Shown here: piece after piece, positions 1 to 8,404 of the stretch | Position numbering within the stretch: the stretch's first letter is position 1 | Layout: each line of letters opens with the position of its first letter | Assembly (NCBI GenBank): GCA_016200675.1 | Contig: JACQEH010000217.1 | Location: forward strand, 1 to 19,652 | Origin: Chloroflexota bacterium | GTDB lineage: Bacteria; Chloroflexota; Limnocylindria; Limnocylindrales; CSP1-4 | DNA: 19,652 nt | Direction: 5' to 3' | Position numbers and translations under genes: made by a program | The notes under the pieces: model-generated | What the model was told of the DNA's origin: nothing | The model's database searches: none | What the model saw: only the letters and a program-made list of their open reading frames with translations

Positions 1-584
1 CGGCGCTTCTCGATGATCGCGAGCGGCGCGTCCAGGAGCTCGGCGAACGTCCGGGCCCGCTTCGCAAAGCCGAGGTCGGTGACGACCACGAGGTCCTCGA
101 GATGCTTGTGCTTGAAGTAGTTGGACAGGATGTGGACCGCGGTCAGCTCGTCGACCGGGATGTTGAAGAAGCCCTGGATCTGGCCCTGGTGGAGGTCCAT
201 CGTCAGCATCCGGTCGGCACCGGCGACGGTGATCATGTCGGCCACGAGCCGCGCCGTGATCGGGACCCGCGGCTGGTCCTTCTTGTCCGAGCGCCCGTAG
301 GCGTAGTAGGGGACGACCGCCGTGATCCGCCCGGCACTGGCCCGCTTGAAGGCGTCGATCATGATCAGGAGCTCCATGATCGAGTCGTTCACCGGCCGGC
401 AGGTGGGCTGGATGATGAAGACGTCCTTCTCCCGGACGTTGTCGAGGATCTTGACGAAGATGTTCTCGTTGGCGAACTGGAACGCCTCGAGGCGGCCGGT
501 CTCGGCACCGAGGTAGCGGGCGATCTTGCGGGCGAGGTCCGGGTTCGAGTTGCCGTGATAGATCTCGAACTGGTCCGCGTACAC
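1..584 (-). CDS. prs: Ribose-phosphate pyrophosphokinase (PRPP synthetase), 3' end cut by window edge
   Basis: Makes 5-phosphoribosyl-1-pyrophosphate from ribose 5-phosphate and ATP in the cytoplasm, feeding nucleotide, His and Trp synthesis. The first 194 codons are visible; class I bacterial enzymes are about 310-320 residues, so roughly 60% is here. Family signatures are clear: an N-terminal HGNSNPDLARKIA segment, the flexible-loop region KRASAGRITAVVPYYAYGRS followed by DKKDQPR at about residues 80-106, DLHQGQIQGFF at about 130-140, and KRARTFAELLDAPLAIIEKR near the edge. The stretch VVVTDLGFAKRAR is one residue shorter than the commoner VVVSPDVGGVKRAR form. The start is GTG at 584, chosen because GGAAGGAG lies six bases upstream and the protein begins at the expected place. 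It lies 38 bp after the gyrA stop and is probably the last visible gene of the parA-gyrA series. Confidence 0.95.
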   Translation of the reverse strand, partial: MYADQFEIYHGNSNPDLARKIARYLGAETGRLEAFQFANENIFVKILDNVREKDVFIIQPTCRPVNDSIMELLIMIDAFKRASAGRITAVVPYYAYGRSDKKDQPRVPITARLVADMITVAGADRMLTMDLHQGQIQGFFNIPVDELTAVHILSNYFKHKHLEDLVVVTDLGFAKRARTFAELLDAPLAIIEKR

Positions 585-622
585 GGAGGGCTCCTTCCGC
601 TCGCCGGGCCCGAGCGCGACGC

Positions 623-3199
623 CTAGACGCCGCGCTCCGGAGCGTTGTCGCCGCGGTTGCCCACGTCGCCCGCTGCCGGATCGTCATTGTCGCCCGCCGC
701 GCGCCCTTCTGCCAACCCCGGCCGGAAGGCCGCGATGGCGACGACGCGATCGCCCTCGTTGAGGCGCATCACGATGACCCCGCGGGCACCCGACGAGTAG
801 CGGTTGATCGAGCTGAGCTCGGTCCGGACGACCTGCCCGTGGGCCGAGATCAGGACGAGCTCCTCGTCCAGCTCGGTCACCTGCTGGACGGCCGCCACGA
901 CGCCGGTCTTGCGGCCTTCCAGGGCGATGAGGCGGACGCCCTGGCCGCCGCGATGCTTGACCCGGAACTCGCCGAGCTGGACCCGCTTGCCGTAGCCCGT
1001 CTCGGTCAGGACGAGCAAGTCCGCGCCGGGCTGGACGACGCTCATCGAGACGACCCGGTCGCCCTCCTTCTTGAGGAGCCGGATGCCGATGACGCCGGCC
1101 GCGTCGCGGCCCATCGCCCGGACCTCACTCTCGCCGAAGCGCGCCAGCATGCCCTGGGCAGTCGCGATGATGACGTCGTCCTGTCCGGACGAGACGTCGA
1201 CCCAGGCGAGCTCGTCGTCCTCGTCGATCGTGATCGCCCGGATGCCGGTCGCCCGGACCCGCTCGAAATGCTCGAGCGGCGTCTTCTTGATGATGCCCCG
1301 GGTCGTGGCCAGGACGAGGTAGCTGCCCGGCGCGAAGTGGGGCAGGGTGATGGTGGCCATGGGGACCTCGCCGGCCTCCACCTGGACGCCCGGCAGGTTG
1401 ATGATCGGCATGCCCTTCGCCTGGCGCGACGCGTCGGGGATGGCATGGACCTTGGCCGAGAAGACGCGGCCGCGGTTGGTGAAGAAGAGCGCCCAGTCGT
1501 GGGTGTTGGCCACGAGGAGGTGCTCGACGGCGTCCTCCTCGCGGGTCACGTGGCCGATGATCCCCTTCCCGCCGCGGGCCTGGCGACGGTACGTGGCGAC
1601 CGGCTGGCGCTTGATGTAGCCCCGGCCGCTGATCGTGATTACCACGTCCTCGTCGGCGATGAGGTCCTCGTCGGTCAGCTCCCGCGAGGCATCCTCCTGG
1701 ACGCGCGTCTTGCGCTCGCCGGCGTACTTGCGCTTCAGCTCGATCAGCTCGTCCTTGATGATCGCCAGGACGCGGGCCGGGTTGGCCAGGATGTCCTCGA
1801 GCTCGGCGATGAGCTGGATGACCTGGAGGTACTCGTCCTCGATCTTCTTGCGCTCGAGGGCCGCCAGCCGGGCCAGGCGCATGTCGAGGATCGCCTGGGC
1901 CTGGCGCTCTGAGAGGTCGAAGCCCGTCATCAGGTTGGTCTTGGCGGCGTCGGTGTCGGCCGACTCGCGGATCGTCTTGATGACCGCGTCCAGGTTGTCG
2001 AGGGCCTTCTTGAGGCCCTCCAGGATGTGGGCCCGGTCGCGGGCCTTGCCCAGGTCGAACTCGGTCCGGCGGCGAACGATCTCGCGGCGATGGTCGACGT
2101 GGTGCTGGAGGACCGACTTGAGCGGCAGCGTCTGGGGCTGGCCGTCGACGAGGGCCAGCATGTTCATGTTGAAGGCGAGCTGCATCGGGGTGTGCTTGAA
2201 GAGGTTGTTCAGCACCTTGTGGGGATTGAAGTCGCGCTTGATCTCGATGTAGATCCGCATCCCGTCGCGATCCGATTCGTCGCGCAGGTCGGCGATGCCG
2301 TCGATCCGCTTGTCCTTGACCAGCTCGGCCATCTTCTCGAGGAGGGTCGACTTGTTCACCTGGTACGGCAGCTCGGTGACGATGATCGCCATCCGGTCGC
2401 CGCGGACCTCCTCGAAGGCGCATTGGGCGCGCATCACGACCCGGCCGCGGCCGTGGGCGTACATCTGGCGGATGGCGTCGATCGTCTCCCACTCGCCGCT
2501 GATCGAGTTGCGCTGGCGCTCGAAGCGGAAGATCGTGCCGCCGGTCGGGAAGTCGGGGCCGCTGACGTACTGGCAGAGGCCGTCGGAGGTGATGGCCGGA
2601 TCGTCGATGAGGGCGATCGTGGCGTCCACGACCTCGCCGAGGTGGTGGGGCGGGATGTTGGTGGCCATCCCGACGGCGATGCCGGAGCTGCCGTTGATGA
2701 GGAGGTTCGGGAGCTTCGCCGGAAGGACGGACGGCTGCTTCTGGGTGCCGTCGTAGTTGTCCTCGAAGTCGACCGTCTCCTTGTCGATGTCGGCCAGGAG
2801 CTCTGCGGCGATCGCCGTCAGGCGGGCCTCCGTGTACCGCATCGCCGCCGCGGCATCTCCGTCGACCGAGCCGAAGTTGCCCTGGCCGTCGACGAGCGGG
2901 TAGCGCATCGAGAAGTCCTGGGCCAGGCGGACGAGGGCGTCGTAGAGGGCGACGTCGCCGTGGGGGTGGTACTTGCCCATCACCTCGCCGACGATCGCGG
3001 CGCACTTGCGGAAGGAGCTGGTGGCCGAGAGCCCCATCTCGCCCATCGTGTAGAGGATCCGGCGGTGGACCGGCTTGAGCCCGTCGCGGACATCCGGCAG
3101 CGCACGAGCGACGATCACGCTCATCGCGTAGTCGAGGTACGAGACGCGCATCTCGTCCTCGACGAGGATGTTCCGGATGGCGCCGATGTCGTCGGTCAC
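623..3199 (-). CDS. gyrA: DNA gyrase subunit A
   Basis: The DNA breakage-reunion subunit of gyrase, which with GyrB introduces negative supercoils using ATP. At 858 residues it is full length. The winged-helix/tower region contains KPVHRRILY at 42-50, the resistance-determining region at about 76-99 (YHPHGDVALYD), and the catalytic tyrosine Y122 in AAAAMRYTEAR. The C-terminal beta-pinwheel carries a GyrA-box-like QARGGKG at 540-546 (canonical QRRGGKG), which argues for gyrase over topoisomerase IV, as does the adjacent gyrB. Numbering matches E. coli through this part: the position of E. coli Ser83 is Val83, while Asp87 is kept. The last 30 or so residues form an acidic Asp/Gly/Asn-rich tail. 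The start is GTG with AAGGAG ten bases upstream. It begins 19 bp after the AlkD-like gene and is probably co-transcribed with it. Confidence 0.98.
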   Translation of the reverse strand: MTDDIGAIRNILVEDEMRVSYLDYAMSVIVARALPDVRDGLKPVHRRILYTMGEMGLSATSSFRKCAAIVGEVMGKYHPHGDVALYDALVRLAQDFSMRYPLVDGQGNFGSVDGDAAAAMRYTEARLTAIAAELLADIDKETVDFEDNYDGTQKQPSVLPAKLPNLLINGSSGIAVGMATNIPPHHLGEVVDATIALIDDPAITSDGLCQYVSGPDFPTGGTIFRFERQRNSISGEWETIDAIRQMYAHGRGRVVMRAQCAFEEVRGDRMAIIVTELPYQVNKSTLLEKMAELVKDKRIDGIADLRDESDRDGMRIYIEIKRDFNPHKVLNNLFKHTPMQLAFNMNMLALVDGQPQTLPLKSVLQHHVDHRREIVRRRTEFDLGKARDRAHILEGLKKALDNLDAVIKTIRESADTDAAKTNLMTGFDLSERQAQAILDMRLARLAALERKKIEDEYLQVIQLIAELEDILANPARVLAIIKDELIELKRKYAGERKTRVQEDASRELTDEDLIADEDVVITISGRGYIKRQPVATYRRQARGGKGIIGHVTREEDAVEHLLVANTHDWALFFTNRGRVFSAKVHAIPDASRQAKGMPIINLPGVQVEAGEVPMATITLPHFAPGSYLVLATTRGIIKKTPLEHFERVRATGIRAITIDEDDELAWVDVSSGQDDVIIATAQGMLARFGESEVRAMGRDAAGVIGIRLLKKEGDRVVSMSVVQPGADLLVLTETGYGKRVQLGEFRVKHRGGQGVRLIALEGRKTGVVAAVQQVTELDEELVLISAHGQVVRTELSSINRYSSGARGVIVMRLNEGDRVVAIAAFRPGLAEGRAAGDNDDPAAGDVGNRGDNAPERGV

Positions 3200-3218
3200 G
3201 TGTGGGGGGCTCCTTCGA

Positions 3219-4220
3219 TCAGGTCAGGGGTGGCTCGGGCGTCGGCTGCCCGAGCGGGAGGGTGCTGAAGCGGGCCGCCGTGGCCGCAGCCGGCGAGGTC
3301 GCCGGGGCTCCGGGCCGCCGACGAAGGCCGTCGAGGCCGGCCCGGATGCGGATCGCGTCGTCGAGGTCCAGCTTCGGCAGGGCGTCGCGGATGACCCAGG
3401 CACGGTAGCCATCGCCCGTTGCCGCGGCCGTGGCAGCCTCGCCGTCCAGGGCGGCGGTCGTCGCGGGTCGATCCACGGCCGCCATCGATCGATATGCCCA
3501 GGCGAGGGCCTTCTGGACATCGGGCTGGTCTTCGCCGATGAGCTGGGCAAGGAGCTTCAGGCCGTGCGCGGCGACCTCCGGCCGCCGGCCAGCGGTGCGA
3601 TCGATGAACGGGATCGTGGCGATCGTCGAACCGACGAGGCGGCGTTCCCAGCGCGACGGCGAGAAGACCAGCTGCTCGAGCTCCGCCCACCGGTACGGCT
3701 CCGCCAGGACGCCCCGACCCACCGGATGGGCGAGGGAATCCACGGTGATCCAGTCGGCTGCCTCACGCCCCGCTCGACGCAGGAGCTGCCAGCTCCGCTC
3801 CGTCTCACGGGCCAGCGTGACGTCGAGGATCCCGAAGGCGAACCAGCGCGCCTCGAGCACCGGTTCGCGGAGGAGGCGGTCGGCGGCGAGGAGGAGGGCC
3901 GTCGGCGAGTCGTTGCGGGTCGCGCCACGGAAGCCCTTGCGGAGCGCCGTCAGGAGCGGCGTGCGGACCCCGAGGGTCGGCCCGATGTCGGGGGCCACGA
4001 ACTGCTGGCCGGCGAGGTACGCGGGATCGGCGAGCGCGGCCAGGGCGGCCCGCAGCCGCACCCTCAGCTCCTCCGTGTCCTGCAGGTGTTCGGCCAAACC
4101 CCGGCCCAGGGCGACGGCGAGATCTCGTCGTTCGGCGATGAATGCCTCGGCGCGCTCGGTGCTGGTGCCCGGGCCGCCCGGCGAGCTTCGGGCGGGCTTG
4201 GGCGGCACTGCCGCGATCAT
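3219..4220 (-). CDS. DNA alkylation repair protein, AlkD-like HEAT-repeat family
   Basis: A predicted 333-residue alpha-helical protein resembling AlkC/AlkD-type DNA glycosylases, which remove N3- and N7-alkylated purines without flipping the base. Recognisable blocks are TPLLTALRKGF (87-97), ARWFAFGILDV (124-134), DWITVDSLAHPVG (156-168), RWERRLVGSTIATIPF (190-205) and KALAWAYRSMA (237-247). These offer W157, D161, R193 or R194, and W241 at the places of the Trp-Asp-Arg-Trp set used by characterised AlkD (W109, D113, R148, W187); the assignment is by eye. The ends look disordered: Pro/Ser/Gly-rich at 1-20 and Ala/Pro-rich at 300-333. The ATG start overlaps the preceding thioesterase stop in an ATGA, implying translational coupling. 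The protein is longer than compact AlkD (about 230-240 residues). Substrate is unproven; a non-enzymatic HEAT-repeat role remains possible. Confidence 0.8.
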   Translation of the reverse strand: MIAAVPPKPARSSPGGPGTSTERAEAFIAERRDLAVALGRGLAEHLQDTEELRVRLRAALAALADPAYLAGQQFVAPDIGPTLGVRTPLLTALRKGFRGATRNDSPTALLLAADRLLREPVLEARWFAFGILDVTLARETERSWQLLRRAGREAADWITVDSLAHPVGRGVLAEPYRWAELEQLVFSPSRWERRLVGSTIATIPFIDRTAGRRPEVAAHGLKLLAQLIGEDQPDVQKALAWAYRSMAAVDRPATTAALDGEAATAAATGDGYRAWVIRDALPKLDLDDAIRIRAGLDGLRRRPGAPATSPAAATAARFSTLPLGQPTPEPPLT

Positions 4221-4756
4221 CGGTCCACCCTGACGGGTGCATCGGCCGAATCGAGCGCATCGGCTTCGTCGGCCGCCGGACGGAGTCGGTAGCGAGCCTT
4301 GAGCTCGGCCAGGCGCTCCGGGGGCGCCGCCATGTAGGTCCCCTCGGCGGTGGCCAGCAGCTCGCCGGTGGCGGCATCCATGATCCGGCCGGCCGTCCGC
4401 ACGAGACGCCGGTTCGGGCTCGTGACGGATCCTTCGGCCCGCAGGCGCCGGCCGACGGGAACCTGTCGCTTGAAGTCGACCGTCATCCGGGCGGTCACGC
4501 CCCACGTGTCCTGCCCGATGACCGACCAGGCCATGACCTCGTCGAGGATGGTGCACAGGATTCCGCCGTGGGCGACGCCGTCCCACCCCTGGAAGGCGGG
4601 ATCCAGGGTCAGTTCCGTCCAGCAGCCGCTCGCATCGGCGTGCAGGACGAGCCGCAGGCCGCGCTCGTTGAGCTCACCGCAGGCGAAGCACCGATGGGGC
4701 TCGAAAACGAACCGCCGGCCCCTCATCTCCACGGCCGGGCGGAGATCAGATGTCAA
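4217..4756 (-). CDS. PaaI-like hotdog-fold acyl-CoA thioesterase
   Basis: A predicted cytoplasmic acyl-CoA thioesterase of the hotdog PaaI/YbgC group. Seen in the 179-residue sequence are CFACG followed by LNERGLRL at 23-36, typical of one PaaI-like subgroup; the active-site loop GVAHGGILCTILDEV at 60-74, with H63-G64-G65 and acidic D72/E73; and the strand ARMTVDFKRQVPVG at 89-102. The natural acyl-CoA cannot be read from the sequence. The start given is TTG, which overlaps the end of gyrB by 11 bp and has AGGAAGG nine bases upstream. GTG at 4732 and ATG at 4726 are in-frame alternatives without a well-spaced ribosome site, and both keep the whole domain. Its stop overlaps the start of the AlkD-like gene (ATGA). 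Its presence inside a gyrase operon has no obvious functional explanation. Confidence 0.85.
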   Translation of the reverse strand: MTSDLRPAVEMRGRRFVFEPHRCFACGELNERGLRLVLHADASGCWTELTLDPAFQGWDGVAHGGILCTILDEVMAWSVIGQDTWGVTARMTVDFKRQVPVGRRLRAEGSVTSPNRRLVRTAGRIMDAATGELLATAEGTYMAAPPERLAELKARYRLRPAADEADALDSADAPVRVDR

Positions 4757-6713
4757 GGTTCCGGACCTTCCTGGCCTCGCTCTTGATGAAGTCCTTGCGG
4801 GGCCCGACCTTTTCGCCCATCAGCATCGTGAAGATCCCGTCGGCGAGGGCCGCGTCTTCGATCTCGGCCCGCAGGAGGAGCCGCGTCTCGGGGTTCATCG
4901 TCGTCTCCCAGAGCTGGTCGGCGTTCATCTCGCCGAGGCCCTTGAAGCGCTGGACGGACAGGTTCTTGACGTTCATGTCCTTGATGATCCGGTCCCGCTC
5001 GGCCTCGGACTGGGCGTACTTCGTGACCTTTCCCGTCGAGACGCGATAGAGCGGTGGCTGGGCGAAGTAGAGGTAGCCCGCTTCGATCACCTGGGGCATG
5101 AAGCGGTAGAAGAAGGTCAGCAGCAGCGTCCGGATGTGCGCCCCGTCCACGTCGGCGTCGGTCATGATGATGATCCGGTGGTAGCGGAGCTTCGAGAGGT
5201 CGAAGCTGTCGCCGATGCCCTCGATGCCGGCACCGAGGGCGATGATCAGGGGCCGGACGTTCTCGCTCGCCACGATCTTGTCGAGGCGGGCCTTCTCCAC
5301 GTTCAGGACCTTGCCCCGAAGCGGCAGGATCGCCTGGTTGCGCCGATTCCGGCCCTGCTTGGCCGAGCCGCCGGCCGAGTCACCCTCGACGATGAAGAGC
5401 TCGCTCCTTGCGGGGTCCCGCTCCTGGCAGTCGGCGAGCTTGCCCGGCAGCGACAGGCCGTCGAGGGCGCCCTTGCGGATGACCAGGTCGCGGGCTTTCC
5501 GGGCGGCCTCGCGGGCGCGCGCCGCGGTCAGGCACTTCTCGATGATCCGCCGGCCGTCACCGGGATTCTCCTCGAGATACTGGGTCAGGCTGTCGGTCAC
5601 CGCCGCCTGGACCTGGCCCTTGACCTCGGCATTGCCGAGCTTGGCCTTGGTCTGGCCCTCGAACTGCGGGTCCGTCAGCTTGACGCTGATGACGGCCGTC
5701 AGGCCCTCCCGGACATCGTCGCCGGAGAGGTTGCCGTCGGCGTCCTTGAGAACCCCCGCCTTGTGGGCCCAGTCGTTGAGGGAGCTGGTCAGGGCGGCCC
5801 GGAAGCCCGTGACGTGGGTTCCGCCGTCGACCGTGTTGATGTTGTTGGCAAAGGCGAGGACGTTCTCGGTGTAGGTGTCGTTGTACTGGAGGGCGACCTC
5901 GACCGCGGTCGCGCCCACCCGTCGCTCGACGTAGATCGGGCGCGGGTGGAGGACCTCCTTGTTACGGTTGAGGTGCCGGACGAAGGACTGGAGCCCGCCT
6001 TCGAAGTAGAAGGAGCGCTCCCGGTCGCTGCGTTCGTCGATGAGGGTGATCCAGACACCCTTCGTCAGGTAGGCCGACTCGCGGAGGCGCTGGGCGACGG
6101 TCTCGAACGAGTACTCCGTCGTCTCGAACATCTCGGGGTCGGCGTGGAAGGTGGTCCTGGTTCCTCGCCGGGTGCCCTGGGGACCGACCTTCGCGACCGC
6201 CCCGGTCGGCTTGCCGCGGACGTACTCCTGGGCCCAGACGAAGCCGTCGCGGGCCGACTCCACGCGGAGCCGGTCCGAGAGTGCGTTGACCACGCTCACC
6301 CCGACGCCATGGAGGCCGCCGGAGACCTTGTAGCCGCCGCCGCCGAACTTGCCGCCCGCATGCAGCACGGTGTGGACCACCTCGAGGGCGTCCTTGCCGG
6401 TGGAGTGCTTGCCGACCGGAACGCCGCGGCCGTCGTCGATGACCTCGACCGAGTCGTCGGTTCGGATGGTGACCCGGATCGTCGTCGCATGGCCGGCCAT
6501 CGCCTCGTCGATCGAGTTGTCGACGACCTCCCAGACGAGGTGATGAAGTCCCCGGACATCGGTCGAGCCGATGTACATGCCCGGCCGCCGACGGACCGCC
6601 TCGAGGCCTTCGAGGACCTGGATGCTGGCCGCGGTGTAGTCCGACCCGGCGGCCTTCCTGCGTCGGGGCGTCGGCGGCGCGGCGTCGCCCGGACGGGCCG
6701 TGGAGTCGGTCAC
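4746..6713 (-). CDS. gyrB: DNA gyrase subunit B
   Basis: The ATPase and TOPRIM subunit of gyrase, 655 residues, the usual length for the short GyrB type without the proteobacterial insertion. The GHKL ATPase domain has EVVDNSIDEAMAGHA with N66, DDGRGVPVGKH at 93-103, and the GGLHGVGVSVVNALS lid at 132-146. The transducer carries the QTKAKLGN segment at 354-361. TOPRIM has the catalytic glutamate E443 in IVEGDSAGGSAKQGRNRR and the Mg-binding DADVD at 519-523. The C-terminal QRFKGLGEMN is at 588-597. Residue R466 occupies the place of E. coli Lys447 in the quinolone region, a conservative change. The GTG start overlaps the parB stop by four bases (GTGA), so translation is probably coupled to parB. 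The N-terminal 25 residues are Ala/Pro/Arg-rich and probably disordered. Confidence 0.98.
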   Translation of the reverse strand: MTDSTARPGDAAPPTPRRRKAAGSDYTAASIQVLEGLEAVRRRPGMYIGSTDVRGLHHLVWEVVDNSIDEAMAGHATTIRVTIRTDDSVEVIDDGRGVPVGKHSTGKDALEVVHTVLHAGGKFGGGGYKVSGGLHGVGVSVVNALSDRLRVESARDGFVWAQEYVRGKPTGAVAKVGPQGTRRGTRTTFHADPEMFETTEYSFETVAQRLRESAYLTKGVWITLIDERSDRERSFYFEGGLQSFVRHLNRNKEVLHPRPIYVERRVGATAVEVALQYNDTYTENVLAFANNINTVDGGTHVTGFRAALTSSLNDWAHKAGVLKDADGNLSGDDVREGLTAVISVKLTDPQFEGQTKAKLGNAEVKGQVQAAVTDSLTQYLEENPGDGRRIIEKCLTAARAREAARKARDLVIRKGALDGLSLPGKLADCQERDPARSELFIVEGDSAGGSAKQGRNRRNQAILPLRGKVLNVEKARLDKIVASENVRPLIIALGAGIEGIGDSFDLSKLRYHRIIIMTDADVDGAHIRTLLLTFFYRFMPQVIEAGYLYFAQPPLYRVSTGKVTKYAQSEAERDRIIKDMNVKNLSVQRFKGLGEMNADQLWETTMNPETRLLLRAEIEDAALADGIFTMLMGEKVGPRKDFIKSEARKVRNLDI

Positions 6714-7570
6714 GCGGTTCCTCCCATCAGGCGCTCGTACAGCCGCCCGAGTTCCTCTTCGCTGAAATAGTCGATCACGATCCGCCCGCCGCGTCGCGAA
6801 CGGGCCAGGCGGACCTTCGTCCCGAGCGCCCTGCGGAGGTCTTCCTCCACGCGCTCGAGGTCGGGGTCCGCCGCTCGCGCGGCCGGCGGCCTGGCCTCCC
6901 GGGGCGTTCGGAGACGGCGCACGAACTCCTCGGTCTGGCGCACGGAGAAGTCCTGGTCGACGACGGTCTCGAGGGCTCGCGCCTGATGCTCGACGTCGAG
7001 TCCGCCGATCGCCCGTCCATGGCCCTCCGTGATGCGCCCATCGGCAATTGCCGACTGGACCGCTGCGCTGAGGTCGAGGAGGCGCAGGGTATTGGCAACC
7101 GTGGACCGCGCCCGTCCCACACGGGCTGCGAGGTCTTCCTGCGAGAAGCCGAACTCGTCGATCAACGACCTGTAGGCATGGGCCGATTCGACGGGGTCGA
7201 GGTCCTCCCGCTGGAGATTCTCGACGAGGGCGAGCTCGAGCTGCTCCCGGTCGGCGAGCTGGCGGACCACGGCGGGGATCCGGTCAAGGCCGGCAGCTCG
7301 AGCCGCTCGGACGCGACGTTCGCCGGCCACGAGCTGGTAGCCATCGAGCGTCTCGGTCACGAGCACCGGCTGGATCACGCCGTGCTCGCGGATGCTCGCG
7401 GTCAGCGTCTCCAGGGCGGCATCGTCCATGCGCAGGCGCGGCTGGCGGGGGTTCGCGCTGATGCGGTCGATCGGAAGTTCGATCGAGCCACTGCCGTGCG
7501 TGGCGCGCTGCGGGATGAGCGCCGCGAGGCCGCGGCCCAGGCCCTGGGGCCGATCGCTCCGGTCGCCCAT
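6710..7570 (-). CDS. parB: Chromosome partitioning protein ParB
   Basis: A ParB/Spo0J-type centromere-binding CTPase, 286 residues, which loads at parS and spreads to form the partition complex. The N-terminus PQGLGRGLAALIP (8-20) is the classic ParA-contacting segment. The CTP-binding N-domain includes NPRQPR at 40-45 and the GERRVRAARAAGL box at 83-95. A helix-turn-helix follows at about 142-165 (GFSQEDLAARVGRARSTVAN), then a short C-terminal dimerisation domain (IVIDYFSEEELGRLYERL). The ATG at 7570 was chosen over a longer in-frame extension because it overlaps the parA stop by one base (TGATG) and starts exactly at the conserved N-terminus; the upstream extension is a shadow of parA. A matching parS site lies at 8723-8738 in the same locus. 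Confidence 0.97.
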   Translation of the reverse strand: MGDRSDRPQGLGRGLAALIPQRATHGSGSIELPIDRISANPRQPRLRMDDAALETLTASIREHGVIQPVLVTETLDGYQLVAGERRVRAARAAGLDRIPAVVRQLADREQLELALVENLQREDLDPVESAHAYRSLIDEFGFSQEDLAARVGRARSTVANTLRLLDLSAAVQSAIADGRITEGHGRAIGGLDVEHQARALETVVDQDFSVRQTEEFVRRLRTPREARPPAARAADPDLERVEEDLRRALGTKVRLARSRRGGRIVIDYFSEEELGRLYERLMGGTA

Positions 7571-8361
7571 CAGGCGACCAGAACTGCGGCGGCGGAGCTC
7601 ACCAGCGAGCGGGCACGGAATTCCGCGGCGAGGGCCGTGTAGGCCAGCGCTCCACGCGACTCGGGAGCGTACTGATGGATGGCCTTGCCGTGGCTCGGCG
7701 CTTCGGACAGGCGCACGTTGCGCGGGATGACCGTCTCGTAGACGCGAGCGCCCAGATGGGTGCGCACTTCGGCGGCGACCTCGGCGGACAGGTTGGTCCG
7801 AGCGTCGAACATCGTCAGGACGGCACCGTCGACCTCGAGCTTCGGGTTCAGGTGGTCGCGGACGAGGGCGATCGTGGCCATGAGCTGGGAGAGGCCCTCC
7901 AGGGCGTAGTACTCGCATTGGATCGGGATCAGGGTGGCGTCGGCTGCAGTGAGGGCGTTCACGGTCAGGAGCCCCAGTGACGGCGGACAGTCGATGAAGA
8001 CGTGATCGAATCGGTCACGGATCGGCTCCAGGAGCCTGGCCAGGCGGCGTTCGCGCTGCTCCAGTGGCGCCAGCTCGACCTCGGCGCCGGCGAGCGCGAT
8101 GGACGACGGAATGAGCTCGAGCTTCGGCGTTGACGTGGCGGTGATGAGGGTGGCGAGAGCGAGATCGTCGACCACCGCGTCGTAGACCGAGGTCCCGCCC
8201 GAGCGATCGACGCCGAAGCCGCTCGTCGCATTGCCCTGGGGGTCCAGGTCGATGACGAGAACGCGATCTCCGGCGATTGCGAGGTAGCTCGCGAGATTGA
8301 TGACCGTTGTGGTCTTGCCGACGCCGCCCTTCTGATTGGCACAGGCGATCGTTCGACCCAC
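7570..8361 (-). CDS. parA: Chromosome partitioning ATPase ParA (Soj-like)
   Basis: A 263-residue small Soj-type ParA ATPase that binds nucleoid DNA in its ATP dimer form and moves ParB-parS complexes. The deviant Walker A motif KGGVGKTT with its signature lysine is at 11-18, switch I DLDPQGNATSG at 38-48, and Walker B VFIDCPPSLG with D124 at 121-130. There is no N-terminal DNA-binding extension of the plasmid type, which fits the chromosomal class. The GTG start has GAGGA about six bases upstream and directly precedes the universal TIACANQKGG beta-strand. It is the first gene of the minus-strand series. An extended -10 sequence lies 35 bases upstream. Confidence 0.97.
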   Translation of the reverse strand: MGRTIACANQKGGVGKTTTVINLASYLAIAGDRVLVIDLDPQGNATSGFGVDRSGGTSVYDAVVDDLALATLITATSTPKLELIPSSIALAGAEVELAPLEQRERRLARLLEPIRDRFDHVFIDCPPSLGLLTVNALTAADATLIPIQCEYYALEGLSQLMATIALVRDHLNPKLEVDGAVLTMFDARTNLSAEVAAEVRTHLGARVYETVIPRNVRLSEAPSHGKAIHQYAPESRGALAYTALAAEFRARSLVSSAAAVLVA

Positions 8362-8395
8362 TAGGTCCTCATCCGAAGATCTTTCACAAGCACGA

Positions 8396-8404
8396 ATTCT
8401 ACCA
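8396..8404 (-). promoter_or_regulatory. Extended -10 promoter candidate for parA-parB-gyrB series
   Basis: On the minus strand the sequence reads TGG then TAGAAT, an extended -10 (TGn plus a 5/6 match to TATAAT). No good -35 is visible at 16-18 bp. The predicted transcription start would give a leader of a little under 30 bases before the GTG of parA. This is the only AT-rich patch upstream of parA. Confidence 0.5.

Noticed and set aside
1125..3005. A 626-codon minus-strand frame inside gyrA
   Set aside because: It is Arg/Pro/His-rich out-of-frame translation of gyrA with no plausible domain.
4350..6770. An 806-codon plus-strand open frame
   Set aside because: It lies antisense to gyrB and the thioesterase, is Asp/Val/Leu/Gly-rich from reversed GC-rich codons, and has no recognisable domain. 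gyrB on the other strand has every family motif.
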